A stretch of DNA of 64,000 nt, taken from positions 1 through 64,000 of the forward strand of contig NZ_RBDY01000027.1 in NCBI RefSeq assembly GCF_003626575.1. Reading direction: 5' to 3'. Positions 26,523 to 36,707 of the stretch are shown piece after piece. Under the pieces are notes generated by a model, which worked only from the letters and a program-made list of their open reading frames with translations, ran no database searches and was not told the DNA's origin. Positions within the stretch are counted from its first letter, which is position 1; each line of letters begins with the position of its first letter. Both the position numbers and the translations under genes were made by a program. The stretch is from Streptomyces radicis. GTDB taxonomy: Bacteria > Actinomycetota > Actinomycetes > Streptomycetales > Streptomycetaceae.

Positions 26523-26789
26523 TCAGCCCGTCGTGACGGCGGGGCGCAGCCGGTCCACGAGGGCGGTCATCGCCTCGACCGTGCGGAAGTTGTCGATGCT
26601 CAGCTCCTCGTTGGGGATGGTCAGTTCGAAGGTCTTCTCGATGAACATCACCAGCTCCATCGCGAAGAGGGAGTTGATGTATCCGAGGGAGAAGATGTCC
26701 TTGGCGGGGTCGATCTCGGCGCGTGGGAAGCGGCCGGTGATGAAGCCCGTGATCGTCTCGGCCGTGGTGGCGGTGGCGTGGGTCGTCAT
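26523..26789 (-). CDS. ACP carrying the glyceryl/hydroxymalonyl unit
   Basis: An 88-residue carrier protein with the pantetheine serine in FSLGYINSLFAMELVMFIEKTFEL. Glycine-tyrosine-(I/V)-(D/N)-Ser is the pattern typical of methoxymalonyl/hydroxymalonyl ACPs rather than the LGxDS of module ACPs. It sits between the two dehydrogenases of the cassette (12 and 4 base gaps). It corresponds to ZmaD. Confidence 0.9.
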   Translation of the reverse strand: MTTHATATTAETITGFITGRFPRAEIDPAKDIFSLGYINSLFAMELVMFIEKTFELTIPNEELSIDNFRTVEAMTALVDRLRPAVTTG

Positions 26790-26801
26790 GGTGTGTTCTC
26801 C

Positions 26802-27647
26802 TCAGCTCTCGTAGGTGTAGAAGCCGCGGCCGGTCTTCCGGCCGTGCAGCCCGGCGTCCGTCATCTGCTTGAGCAGCGGGCACGGGCGGTACTTGCTGTC
26901 GGCGTAGGCCTCGTAGAGGACCTCGACGCTGTAGAGGATCGTGTCGACGCCGATGAGGTCGGCCGTCTCGAGCGGGCCCATCGGGTGGCCGAAGCAGCCC
27001 CTGAAGACCTCGTCCACGGCCTCGGCCGTGGCGACGCCCTCGTGGACGAGGAACGCCGCCTCGTTGACGGTGAGCATGAGGACGCGGTTGGAGACGAAGC
27101 CCGAGGCGTCCTTGACGTCCACCCAGCGCTTCCCCATGGAGCGCAGCAACTCCCTGGTGCGCTCGAGCGTTTGCTCGCTGGTGTGGACGCCGGGGATCAG
27201 CTCGACCACGGGCTTGGCCGGGACGGGGTTCATGAAGTGCACGCCCACGACCCGCTCGGGGTGGGCGCCGACGGAGGCGATCCTGGTGATCGGGATGGCC
27301 GAGGTGTTGGCCACCAGCACCGTGTCGGGGGAGCACGCCTCGTCCAACTCGGCGTGCACCGCGCGCTTGACGTCCCAGTTCTCGGTGACGTTCTCGATGA
27401 CGATGTCCGCCTTGGCGAGCGAACTCACGCCCACCGCCGTGGAGATGGCGGCCAGGATGGTGTCCGCGTCGAGCGCGGGGCCGCCCATGAGGCGGCTCAT
27501 CCTGCTGTTCCGTGCGATGGCCGTCCTGGCCTCGGCGAGCACCGCCTCGTCCCGGTCGACGAGGACCACCTCGTGCCCGCCCTGGGCGAGGTTCTGAGCG
27601 ACGCCGACGCCCATCACCCCCGCGCCCACCACGCCGATCATGGCCAT
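26802..27647 (-). CDS. 3-hydroxyacyl-ACP dehydrogenase of the hydroxymalonyl-ACP pathway
   Basis: A 281-residue NAD-dependent 3-hydroxyacyl-CoA dehydrogenase-like protein: Rossmann motif IGVVGAGVMGVGVAQNLAQGG, VIENVTENWDVKRAVHAEL, VGVHFMNPVPAKPVVELIPG (with catalytic His-Phe-Met-Asn-Pro), and KDASGFVSNRVLM. It would oxidise the glyceryl-ACP hydroxyl, corresponding to ZmaG. The ATG 27647 follows GGAGGAG. The 125-base gap to PKS C upstream holds nothing recognisable. Confidence 0.92.
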   Translation of the reverse strand: MAMIGVVGAGVMGVGVAQNLAQGGHEVVLVDRDEAVLAEARTAIARNSRMSRLMGGPALDADTILAAISTAVGVSSLAKADIVIENVTENWDVKRAVHAELDEACSPDTVLVANTSAIPITRIASVGAHPERVVGVHFMNPVPAKPVVELIPGVHTSEQTLERTRELLRSMGKRWVDVKDASGFVSNRVLMLTVNEAAFLVHEGVATAEAVDEVFRGCFGHPMGPLETADLIGVDTILYSVEVLYEAYADSKYRPCPLLKQMTDAGLHGRKTGRGFYTYES

Positions 27648-27772
27648 GACTCCTCCATTTCCTGTGCCTGTCGTTCGCTTGCCGTGCTGTTGCCGCGCTG
27701 ATGCCGTGCTGGCCGCTTGCCGCGCGGTCGGTGCGCCCGTCGGTGTACCGGTCGCTTTCCGGTCGGTGTGCT

Positions 27773-30700
27773 TCAGGGTCTGCGCCGCCGGGCCGCGGCG
27801 GCCCTGAGTCCGGACCGGCGCAGCCGACCCTGCTCGGCGGTGTCGCGTTCGCCTTCGCCGCCGGGTCCGCCGGGGGCGGGCGTTCCGTCGATGACGCGGG
27901 CGAGCGCCGCGACCGTCGGCGCCTCGTGGATGACATGGGGCGGCAGGTCTGCCTCGGGGAACGACTGGCGCAGCGTGGCCAGGAGCGTGATCCCGAGCAG
28001 GCTGGTGCCGCCGAGCTCGAAGAAGTTGTCGAGCGCGCCCACCTGTTGGAGGCGCAGCGCCTGGCGCCACACCTCGGCGACGGCCTCCTCGGCCGGGCCG
28101 CCCGGCTCCTGGAACGGGGTGACCAGGTCGGGGCGCGGGTGCCGGTCCGAGGCGTCCCCCGCGCCCTGGGATGTGGTCACCGCGTCCACGCTGAACCGGC
28201 TGGCGACCCGCACCACCGCGGGCAACTCCTGGGTGGAGACGACCACATGGGGCTCGCCGGAGGCCAGGGCGCGCAGCAGTGTGCGCCAGCCGGGCTCGAA
28301 GTCGATGCCGAAACGGGCCCGATGCTCGCGGAAGAACGTCCTGATGCCCTCCTCGTAGCCGGAGAGCCCCTCGTCCCAGGCGTTCCATGTCCACTCGCCC
28401 CACGCGATCGACACGGTCGGCTGGTCGAGGGCGGGGGCGTAGGCGTCGAGGAACGCGTTGGCCGCGCAGTAGTCGACCTGCCCGGGGCCGCCGCCGGTGA
28501 CGGAGGTGATGGACGAGAACAGCGCGAGGAAGTCGAGCGCCACCCCGGCCGTGCGCAGGGCATCGGTGATCGCCCGCGCGCCGGCCAGCTTGGGGGCGAG
28601 CACCTGTTCGGCGTCGCCGGGCCTCTTGAACTGCATCAGCCCCGTGCCGGGCACCCCGGCCGTGTGGAGCACGCCGTGCAGCGCGCCGAACCGCTCGACG
28701 GCCAGCCGGACCGCCGCCAAGACGTCGGCGGGCTCGGCGACATCGCCTTCGACGACCTCGACCTCGGCGCCGAGGGCGATCAGGTCGAGCACCTGACTGA
28801 CCCGGTCGCGGATCCGCTCGGGCGCCTCGTCGGTGCCCTCGGCGACGGCCGCCCAGCGCTCGCGCGGCGGCAGCCCTCGCCGCCCGAACAGCACCAGGCG
28901 GGCGCGGACTTCACGGGCCAGCCGCTCGGCCATCGCCAGGCCGAGGCCGCCGAGGCCGCCGGTGATCAGATAGACGCCGCCCTCGCGCGGGCCCCTCGGC
29001 GCCGGGTCGTCCTCGACCCGCGCCGTGTCGCCCTCGACGGCGGGCAGCACCTCGTAGTGGGGCAGCCAGCGCCTGGTGCCGCGCAGCGCCACCGTCCGCC
29101 CGGCGACCGGGCGGTGCAACTCGGCCACCACGGCGGCGGGGTCGGGATCGGGGCCGACGTCCACCAGGCGCGTGGCCACCGTCGGGTACTCCATCGGGAT
29201 GACCAGCGCGGGCCCGGTCAGCGTGGCGGCGTCCGGGCGGACCTCGGCGTCGTCGAGCACCCGCTGGGTGCCGGTCGCCACGATGTCCAGGCGCCAGTCG
29301 GCCAGGCCGAGTTCACCGGCGGCGCGGGCGAGCGCCACCAGCGTGTGCAGGCCGAGGGACAGGGCATCGCCTTCCGCAACGGTGCCTTCCGCGACGCTGC
29401 CTTCCGCAACGCTGTCCTCGCCGACGTTCCACAGGTGCACCACGCGCTCCAACGGAACGCCATCGGCCCGCAGGCCGCGCAGCAGCGCCAGGGCGTCGTC
29501 CACATCGCCAGGCCGCACCGTCAGGCCTTCGGGGGAGACCCCGTACGCCTCGCCGGGGCGGACCACGGTCACCCGCGCGCCCGCCGCGTCCGCGCGCTTC
29601 CGCAGTGCGCCGAGCACGCGCTCACCGGCGCCGGGCCGCACAAAGACCAGCCAGGACACGGGCGTTACGGGCTCGGGGGCGGTGGGCGGCGCCTGCCGCC
29701 AGACCGGCAGGTGCAGCCACTCCTCCTCGGGCAGCAGCGGGATCCGGTCGAACTCGCCGAGCGGGCCGCCGAGTTCGCCCGGCGCCTCGATCTCGACGCG
29801 CCGGGAGGCGTTCCTGGGGGCCGCGTCGATCCAGTAACGCTGCCGCTGGAACGGGTAGGTCGGCAGCGGCACCCGGCCGCGCCCCGCGCCCGCGTGGTGC
29901 GCCGCCCAGTCGAGGTCGACGCCGAGCAGCCACAGCCGCGCCAGCCCCTCGGTGAACACCTCGTCGTCCGGGCGCGGATCGGCCTCGGCCGGGAGGGTCG
30001 CGGTGATCAGGGGCCAGCGCGTGGGCGGGCACCCGGCCGAGCGCAGCAGCGCGCCCAGCGACTGCCCGGGGCCGATCTCGACCACGGCGAGCTCCTCGTC
30101 GGCCAGCAACTCCCGTGCGGCGTCGAGGAATCGGACGGGCTCGCACATGTGCCGTGCCCAGTAGCCGGGGTCGGTGACCAGCTCGGCGTCCACGGGGCGG
30201 CCGGTGACATCGGAGAGATAGGGCAGTGTGGGGGCGTTGAGCCTGACGTTGTCCCTGACCCAGTCGGTCAGCTCGTCGGCCAGCGGGGCCAGCATCCGGG
30301 AGTGGAACGCGTGGGTGGTGCGCAGCGGGCGGCAGGGCACCCCGGCGGCGCCGAGCTCATCGGACAGCGCCGCCATCCGGTCCGACGGGCCCGCGACGAC
30401 GGTGAGTTCGGGCCCGTTGACGGCGGCGATGTCGAGCCCTTCGAGCGAGACGCGCTCGCGCAGCGCCGCCTCGGAGAGCGGAACGGCCGCCATGCCGCCG
30501 CGTTCGGCGCCCTCGATCAGCCGGGCGCGGTGGACCACCAGGGCCAGCGCGTCCTCGAGGGACAGCACCCCGGCCAGGCAGGCGGCCACATACTCGCCCA
30601 CGCTGTAGCCGAGCATCGTGGCGGGGCGCACGCCCCACTCCATCAGGGTGGTGGCCAGCGCGTAGCCGACCGCGAACATCAACGGCTGGACGATCTCGGT

Positions 30701-33700
30701 GCGTTCGAGCGCCGCCGCCCTGGGGTCGGCCGGGGCGCGGCGGCCGAGCAGTGCCGCGAGGTCGCCGCCGACCGGGCCGCGCTCCCCGGTCAGCAGCCCG
30801 GCCAGCTCGTCGCGGGACCCGAGGGTCTCGGGCAGCAGGTCGAGGCAGGCGTCCAGGGCCCTTCTGAACGCCGGTTCGCGCCGGTGGAGTTCACCGACGA
30901 GCCCCGGGTACTGCTCGCCGACGCCGGTGAACAGGAACGCCACCTGGCGCCCGGTGACCGGGTCGAAGCGGGTCGCGGGCGCCTCGCTCAGCGCGGCGGC
31001 GGCGCCCGCCGTGTCGGTGGCGACCACGACGCGCCGGTGCTCGAACGTCCCGCGCCCCACCTGGAGGGTGAACGCCGCGTCGCCGAGGTCGAGTTCGGGT
31101 GTGGTGCGCAGGTGCTCGGCAAGGCGTGCCGCGGCTGCGTCCGCCGCGTCGGCCGTGCGGGCGGAGACCGGGACCACCTGGTGGCGCCGCCCTGCGCCGT
31201 CGCCGCCCCGGCGCCCGGGCCTGGTGGGGGGCTGTTCGACGACGAGGTGGACGTTGGTGCCGCCCATGCCGAGGGAGTTGAGCCCGGCGATGCGCGGCCG
31301 GTCGCCGCTCGGCCAGGGCGTGAGCGTGGCGTTGACGTAGAACGGGCTGTGCGCGAAGTCGATCTCGGGGTTGGGGGCCGTGTAGTGCAGGGTGGGCGGC
31401 AGCACGCCCTCGCGGACGGCCAGGGATGTCTTGATCAGCCCGGTGGCGCCCGCGGCGCGGTCGAGGTGGCCGACGTTGGGCTTCACCGAGCCGATGGGGC
31501 AGTACTGGTGGGTGGCGGTGGGGCCGAACGCCCGGGTGAGCGCGGCCACTTCGATCGGGTCGCCCAGCTCGGTTCCGGTGCCGTGGGCCTCGACATAGCC
31601 GATGTCCTCGGCGTCGACCCCGGCGTCGGCCATGGCCTCGGCGATGACCGCGGCCTGGCCCGCGACGCTGGGGGCGGTGTAACCCACCTTGAGCGCACCG
31701 TCGTTGTTGATCGCCGAGCCGCGGATCACCGACCAGATGTGGTCGCCGTCGCGGAGCGCGTCGCTCAGGCGCTTGAGGACCACGACCGCGGCGCCGTCGC
31801 CGAACATGCTGCCGTGCGCCTGCGCGTCGAACGTCCGCACATGGCCGTCGGGGGACTCCATGCCGCCGGGGGTGTGCAGGTGCCCGACCCGGTCGGGCAC
31901 GCGGACCGAGACCCCGCCCGCCAGCGCCATCTCGCAGTCCCCGGCGCGCAGTCCGCGGATCGCGGTGTGCACCGCGACGAGCGAGGTGGAGCAGAACGTC
32001 TGCACGGCCACGCTCGGGCCTCGTAGGTCGAGGAGGTAGGAGACGGTGGTGGTGAGGGCGTCCTTGTCGTTGCCCATGACCAGCTCGTAGATGCTGGCGT
32101 CCTCGTCCGAGGTGAACCGGTCGGCGATGCCCAGGAGATAGGTGCTGAGGTTGCAGCCGCCGAACACGCCGACGCGGCCCCGGTGTTCGGGCCTGGCGTA
32201 GCCGGAGTGTTCCAGCGCCTCCCAGCAGACTTCGAGGAAGAGGCGCTGCTGCGGGTCGGTGAGCGCTGCCATGCGGGGGCTCAGCCCGAAGAACGCGGCG
32301 TCGAAGCCGGTCACGTCGTCGAGCACCGGGCGGGCGGCCACATAGGCCGGGTCCCTCGCGGTCTCGGGGTCCACGCCCGCCGCGATCATCTCCTCCGGGG
32401 TGAAGAAGCTGATCGACTCCACGCCGTCGCACAGGTTGCGCCAGAACGTGTCCACGTCCCCCGCGCCGGGGAAGCGGCCCGCCATGCCGACGATCGCGAT
32501 GTGCCGGTCCGCGTCGGAGTCGAGGACGTCCGGGGCGGCGGAGACGGCGGGGACGGCGGGGGTGATGGAGGCGGCGGGCTCGACCGCCGCGGCGGGCCCT
32601 GACGGCTCAACGGGCCTGGCGCGCCTGGCCGTTCCGCCAGGGCCCACGAGCCCGCCGACGCACGCGGGCAGCGGCGCCGGGTCGTCGTGGCCGACGGGCG
32701 GGGTGGGACCAGGCGGCGCGGCGGCGGGTGCCGGTCCGGGCCTCGCGGTCAACTCCTGTGCCGCAGCGGCCCGTTCGTCCAGCAGGTCGGCAAGCGCCTG
32801 CACGGTGGGCTTCTCGAAGAGGGCCACGGTGGGGATCGCGACCCCGAAGCGGCTCTTGACCTCGGCGAGCATCTGGAGCGCCAGCAGGGAGTTGCCGCTC
32901 AGGTCGAAGAACGCGTCGCGTACGCCGACCGGTTCGACGCCGAGCACCGCCGACCAGACCTCCGCGAGGGCGCGTTGGGTGCCCGTCAGCGGCGGCGCGT
33001 AGGGCTGCGGCAGGTCGGGGCGCGGGAAGCGGGCCGCCGGGGCCTTGGCCTCGACGGGCGCCGAGCCCGCCGTGGGCAGGCGGCCCTCGAGGCCGCCCGC
33101 CGCCGCGACCACCGGGCCGGGGCCATGGGCGAGCACCCGGTCGAAGGCGTCGAGCGCCTGCGCCTCGGTCATCGCGTGCGCGGACAGGGCGGCGCCGACG
33201 CGGCCCTCGACCCGTGCGGCGGTGCCGGGCCAGGTGTCCCAGGCGGCGGCGATCCAGCGGGTGCCGGGGGCGCGGCCCTCGGCCCAGGCGGCCAGGGCCG
33301 CGTTCGCCGCCGCGTAGCCGCCGAGCGTCACGCCGCCGAGCACGGCCGAGGTGGAGGAGAACAGCACGCACCAGTCCGGGCGCCGCCCGGGCGGCAGCGC
33401 GTCGATCAGCTCGGCCAGCACCTCGGCACCGCCCACCTTGGCCCCGAACTGCCGGGCGAGCGTGGCGCGTTCGAGCGCGGCCAGGGGCAGCAGCGTGTCA
33501 GGCCCGGCGTCCGCGGCGGCGTGGACGACGCCGTCGAAACGCTCATCGGCCAGCAGGCGGCGCATCGCGGCCCGGTCGGTGACATCGAGCCTGGGGGTGT
33601 GCACCTCGGCGCCGAGGGAGCGCAGCCGGTCGGCCCGGTCGCCCGGCTCGCCACGCCCCGTGAGGACCAGGCGGGCGGCGCCGCGCCGGATCAGGTGCTC

Positions 33701-36700
33701 GGCGATCAGCAGGCCGACCGGGCCGAGCCCGCCGGTCACCAGATAGGTGCCGCCGGTCCTGACCGCGGTCGCGGGGCGGGCGGTGGCGGGCGCGTGGCCG
33801 GGTAGGTGACGGCGGCCCGCCCGGTGCGCGGCCAGCGGCCCATCGGCGGGGCGGCCCAGCTCGGCGGCCAGCGCGCGGGCCGCCTCAGCGGGGCCGTAGG
33901 CCGGGTCCAGGTCGAGGCAGCGGCGTTCGAGCCCGGGGTGCTCCTGGCCCGCGACGGCCGGGAGCACCGCCAGGGCCGCCTGGGCGGGGGCGGGCGCCTC
34001 GGCCGCGGTGACCCGCTGCCCGCCCCTGGTCACCAGCAGGACCGGCGCCTCGGCCCCGGTCAGCAGAGCCGCGGCGGAAGCCACGGCGTCAACGACGTCA
34101 ACCGTGTCAACCCTGTCAACCGCCGCGTCGGCGCGTTCGGCCGCCGAGAGGTCCACGATCACATCGGGCCGCTCGGTGACGAGGGCACCGCCGTCGCGCC
34201 GCACGAGCGCGGCGAACGCCTCGGCGACGCCGCCGCCTTCGGGGATGACGCGGTAACGCCCGGTGAGCGGGGCGAGTGGGGCCTCGGGCGCGGGCCGCCA
34301 CCGGGGGGTGAGCAGCCGCACCGCCTCACCCGCGTCGTCCTCGGCGGCGGGCGGCTCGATCCAGTAACGCTCGCGCTGGAACGGATAGGTGGGCAGCCCG
34401 ACCGTGCGCGCCCCGCGCCCGGCTCCGAACGCCCGCGGGTCCAGGGGCGCCCCGGCCAGCCACAGCCGCCCGGCCGCCTCGGCGAGCAACGCCTGGGCCG
34501 CCGCGGGGTCGTCGTCGGCGGGGAGCAGGGGCAGCGCCCCCGGCCTGCCGGTGCCGACATCGGCGAGCACGGTGCCGTCCTCGGTGGACGGGGCGGCGAA
34601 CTCCTCGGGCGCGCAGGCCTGTTCGGCCCAGTGGCGTGGGTCGGCCGCCCATTCGGCGGTGACGGGCTCACCCGTGGTGACGGAGACGAGCGGCAGCGTC
34701 GCGGGCGCCAGGGTGGCGCGTTCGGCCAACCAGGCGGCCAGCTCGGCGCGTTGGGCCGCCGAGGGCGCCTCGCCCAGCTCGGCGCGGCGCTCGGCCAGGG
34801 CGAGGGCGTCGCCGCGCGACAACACCCCGGCCAGGCAGGCGGCCACGGCCGCACCCGCGCCGCCGCCCGCCACCAGCGCGGGCTCCACGCCCCAGGACAG
34901 CACGAGCCGGGCCAGCGCGAGGGCGCGCCCGAAGCCCGCCGCCACGCCCCGCTCGTCACCGAACCCCGCCTCGGGAGCCAGGAGTTGGGCGGCCACCCGG
35001 TCATGTCCCACGGGGAGGCGGCCGAACAGCAGCCCGGCCCGCCCCGCGCCGCCCACGCCCGTCGCTGCCGCGCCCGCGCGCAGCGCGTCGGCGGCGGCCC
35101 GGGGCGAGTCGGCCACCAGCATCCGCCGGTGCGGCAGTTCGCGGCGGCCCGTCCGCAGGGTGTGCGCGATGTCGGCCAACGCGTCGTCCGTGGCCGCCAG
35201 ATGCGCCGCGAGATCCGCCGTGGCCCGGTCGGCGGCGGCCTCGGAACGCGCCGACCACACCAGCACCTCTGGCCTGGGCGCCTCATCGGCGCGGGCGGGC
35301 TCCACGGGCGGCGGAGCCTCCTCGACGACGACATGCGCGTTGGTGCCGCCGATGCCGAACGCGCTCACGCCCGCGCGCCGTGGCCGTTCCGCGCGCGGCC
35401 ACGGCTGCCGCTCGGTGACCACGTCCAAGCGCGCCTCGCCGTCCGCCAGTTGAGGATTGGGCTCCGCGAAGTGCAGCGTCGCGGGGATCTCCCCGTGGTG
35501 CAGCGACAGGGCGGTCTTGATCAGGCCCGTGACGCCCGCCGCCCTGTCCAGGTGCCCGACGTTGGTCTTGACCGAGCCGATGCGCGGCGACTCGCCGCGG
35601 AAGACGCGTTGCAGCGCGGCGAGTTCGGCGGCGTCGCCCAGGGCGGTGCCGGTGCCGTGCGCCTCGACGTAGTCGATGTCGCCGGGGGCGAGCCCGGCGG
35701 CCGCCAACGCCTCCTCGATGACGGCGGCCTGCCCGTCCACGCCGGGGGCGGTGAAGCCGACCTTGCGGCCGCCGTCGTTGTTGACCGCCCAGCCGCGCAG
35801 CACGGCGTACACGCGGTCGCCGTCGGCCAGCGCGTCGTCCAGGCGCCGCAGCGCGACCACCCCGACGCCGCTGCCGAGCGGCGCGCCGAGGCCCGCCGCG
35901 TCGAACGCGCGGCAGCGGCCGTCGGGCGGGGCGATGCCGCCCTCCTGGTAGAGGTAGCCGACGCGCTGCGGCACGGCGAGCGAGACGCCGCCCGCGAGGG
36001 CCAGGTCGCACTCGAAGCTCGCCAGGCTGCTCGCCGCCACGCACACCGCGACCAGCGAGGTGGAGCAGGCGCTCTGCACGGTGAACGCGGGCCCGGTCAG
36101 GCCGAGTACGTGCGCGACCCGGGTGGCCAGGGTGTCCTTCTCGTTGCCGAGGGTGACGCCCATGTCCAGGGAAATCCCGGCCGGGGTGAGGTTGTTGGCG
36201 AGATAGGAACTCCACGCGCTGCCCGCGAAGACGCCGACGGTCCCGTCGAAGCGCGCCGGGTCGCACCCCGCGTCCTCCAACGCGGCCCAGCTGTGCTCCA
36301 GATAGAGGCGGTGCTGCGGGTCGAGGATCTGGGCCTCCCTCGGCCCGAGGCCGAACAGCTCGGCGTCGAACTCCTCGATCCCGTCGATCACCGCGCCCGA
36401 CCGGACATAGGCCGGGTCCGCGAGCAGCGCGCTCGGCACCCCTGCGGCGCGCAGCTCGGCGTCGGTGAAGTCGGTGATGCCCGAACGCCCTTCCCTGATG
36501 GACTCCCAGAGCCCCGCCACGTCGCGGGCCCCGGGGAACCGGCCCGCCATCCCGACCAGGGCGATGTCGGTCGGCCCGCCCGCCGAGAGGCCGGTCGGGA
36601 CGGTCGGGTCGGTCGGGAAGGCCGGGACGTCCGTCGGCAGACCGGTCGCGAGGTCCGACGGGACGTCGGTCGAGGGGTCGGGAGAGGTGTACTCGGTCAC
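27773..36700 (-). CDS. PKS C: KS-inactive AT-KR-ACP, KS-AT-KR-ACP
   Basis: A 2,975-residue bimodular PKS. Module 1: KS with Cys 212 (QSACSTSL), EAHGTGT and NVGHLDRAAG. Its AT-like region lacks the GQG block (here LLFGRLPVGHDRVAA) and has LVAGGGAGAAVAACLAGVL in place of GHSxGE, so no nucleophile serine. KR (YLVTGGLGPVG, LFSSTSAVLG, GGYAAANAA) appears active; ACP serine is in LSGNSLLAL. Module 2: KS (QTFCSTSL), AT with GYSVGEYVAA and THAFHS (malonyl-type), KR (YLITGGLGGLG, LFSSITSVTG, VDYCAANAFLDAY), ACP (LGGTSLLGI). The GTG start at 36700 lies 7 bases after PKS B. The N-terminus is a Pro/Thr/Asp repeat-like tail instead of a clear docking helix. No TE is present. Confidence 0.92.
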   Translation of the reverse strand: MTEYTSPDPSTDVPSDLATGLPTDVPAFPTDPTVPTGLSAGGPTDIALVGMAGRFPGARDVAGLWESIREGRSGITDFTDAELRAAGVPSALLADPAYVRSGAVIDGIEEFDAELFGLGPREAQILDPQHRLYLEHSWAALEDAGCDPARFDGTVGVFAGSAWSSYLANNLTPAGISLDMGVTLGNEKDTLATRVAHVLGLTGPAFTVQSACSTSLVAVCVAASSLASFECDLALAGGVSLAVPQRVGYLYQEGGIAPPDGRCRAFDAAGLGAPLGSGVGVVALRRLDDALADGDRVYAVLRGWAVNNDGGRKVGFTAPGVDGQAAVIEEALAAAGLAPGDIDYVEAHGTGTALGDAAELAALQRVFRGESPRIGSVKTNVGHLDRAAGVTGLIKTALSLHHGEIPATLHFAEPNPQLADGEARLDVVTERQPWPRAERPRRAGVSAFGIGGTNAHVVVEEAPPPVEPARADEAPRPEVLVWSARSEAAADRATADLAAHLAATDDALADIAHTLRTGRRELPHRRMLVADSPRAAADALRAGAAATGVGGAGRAGLLFGRLPVGHDRVAAQLLAPEAGFGDERGVAAGFGRALALARLVLSWGVEPALVAGGGAGAAVAACLAGVLSRGDALALAERRAELGEAPSAAQRAELAAWLAERATLAPATLPLVSVTTGEPVTAEWAADPRHWAEQACAPEEFAAPSTEDGTVLADVGTGRPGALPLLPADDDPAAAQALLAEAAGRLWLAGAPLDPRAFGAGRGARTVGLPTYPFQRERYWIEPPAAEDDAGEAVRLLTPRWRPAPEAPLAPLTGRYRVIPEGGGVAEAFAALVRRDGGALVTERPDVIVDLSAAERADAAVDRVDTVDVVDAVASAAALLTGAEAPVLLVTRGGQRVTAAEAPAPAQAALAVLPAVAGQEHPGLERRCLDLDPAYGPAEAARALAAELGRPADGPLAAHRAGRRHLPGHAPATARPATAVRTGGTYLVTGGLGPVGLLIAEHLIRRGAARLVLTGRGEPGDRADRLRSLGAEVHTPRLDVTDRAAMRRLLADERFDGVVHAAADAGPDTLLPLAALERATLARQFGAKVGGAEVLAELIDALPPGRRPDWCVLFSSTSAVLGGVTLGGYAAANAALAAWAEGRAPGTRWIAAAWDTWPGTAARVEGRVGAALSAHAMTEAQALDAFDRVLAHGPGPVVAAAGGLEGRLPTAGSAPVEAKAPAARFPRPDLPQPYAPPLTGTQRALAEVWSAVLGVEPVGVRDAFFDLSGNSLLALQMLAEVKSRFGVAIPTVALFEKPTVQALADLLDERAAAAQELTARPGPAPAAAPPGPTPPVGHDDPAPLPACVGGLVGPGGTARRARPVEPSGPAAAVEPAASITPAVPAVSAAPDVLDSDADRHIAIVGMAGRFPGAGDVDTFWRNLCDGVESISFFTPEEMIAAGVDPETARDPAYVAARPVLDDVTGFDAAFFGLSPRMAALTDPQQRLFLEVCWEALEHSGYARPEHRGRVGVFGGCNLSTYLLGIADRFTSDEDASIYELVMGNDKDALTTTVSYLLDLRGPSVAVQTFCSTSLVAVHTAIRGLRAGDCEMALAGGVSVRVPDRVGHLHTPGGMESPDGHVRTFDAQAHGSMFGDGAAVVVLKRLSDALRDGDHIWSVIRGSAINNDGALKVGYTAPSVAGQAAVIAEAMADAGVDAEDIGYVEAHGTGTELGDPIEVAALTRAFGPTATHQYCPIGSVKPNVGHLDRAAGATGLIKTSLAVREGVLPPTLHYTAPNPEIDFAHSPFYVNATLTPWPSGDRPRIAGLNSLGMGGTNVHLVVEQPPTRPGRRGGDGAGRRHQVVPVSARTADAADAAAARLAEHLRTTPELDLGDAAFTLQVGRGTFEHRRVVVATDTAGAAAALSEAPATRFDPVTGRQVAFLFTGVGEQYPGLVGELHRREPAFRRALDACLDLLPETLGSRDELAGLLTGERGPVGGDLAALLGRRAPADPRAAALERTEIVQPLMFAVGYALATTLMEWGVRPATMLGYSVGEYVAACLAGVLSLEDALALVVHRARLIEGAERGGMAAVPLSEAALRERVSLEGLDIAAVNGPELTVVAGPSDRMAALSDELGAAGVPCRPLRTTHAFHSRMLAPLADELTDWVRDNVRLNAPTLPYLSDVTGRPVDAELVTDPGYWARHMCEPVRFLDAARELLADEELAVVEIGPGQSLGALLRSAGCPPTRWPLITATLPAEADPRPDDEVFTEGLARLWLLGVDLDWAAHHAGAGRGRVPLPTYPFQRQRYWIDAAPRNASRRVEIEAPGELGGPLGEFDRIPLLPEEEWLHLPVWRQAPPTAPEPVTPVSWLVFVRPGAGERVLGALRKRADAAGARVTVVRPGEAYGVSPEGLTVRPGDVDDALALLRGLRADGVPLERVVHLWNVGEDSVAEGSVAEGTVAEGDALSLGLHTLVALARAAGELGLADWRLDIVATGTQRVLDDAEVRPDAATLTGPALVIPMEYPTVATRLVDVGPDPDPAAVVAELHRPVAGRTVALRGTRRWLPHYEVLPAVEGDTARVEDDPAPRGPREGGVYLITGGLGGLGLAMAERLAREVRARLVLFGRRGLPPRERWAAVAEGTDEAPERIRDRVSQVLDLIALGAEVEVVEGDVAEPADVLAAVRLAVERFGALHGVLHTAGVPGTGLMQFKRPGDAEQVLAPKLAGARAITDALRTAGVALDFLALFSSITSVTGGGPGQVDYCAANAFLDAYAPALDQPTVSIAWGEWTWNAWDEGLSGYEEGIRTFFREHRARFGIDFEPGWRTLLRALASGEPHVVVSTQELPAVVRVASRFSVDAVTTSQGAGDASDRHPRPDLVTPFQEPGGPAEEAVAEVWRQALRLQQVGALDNFFELGGTSLLGITLLATLRQSFPEADLPPHVIHEAPTVAALARVIDGTPAPGGPGGEGERDTAEQGRLRRSGLRAAAARRRRP

Positions 36701-36707
36701 GTCATCC

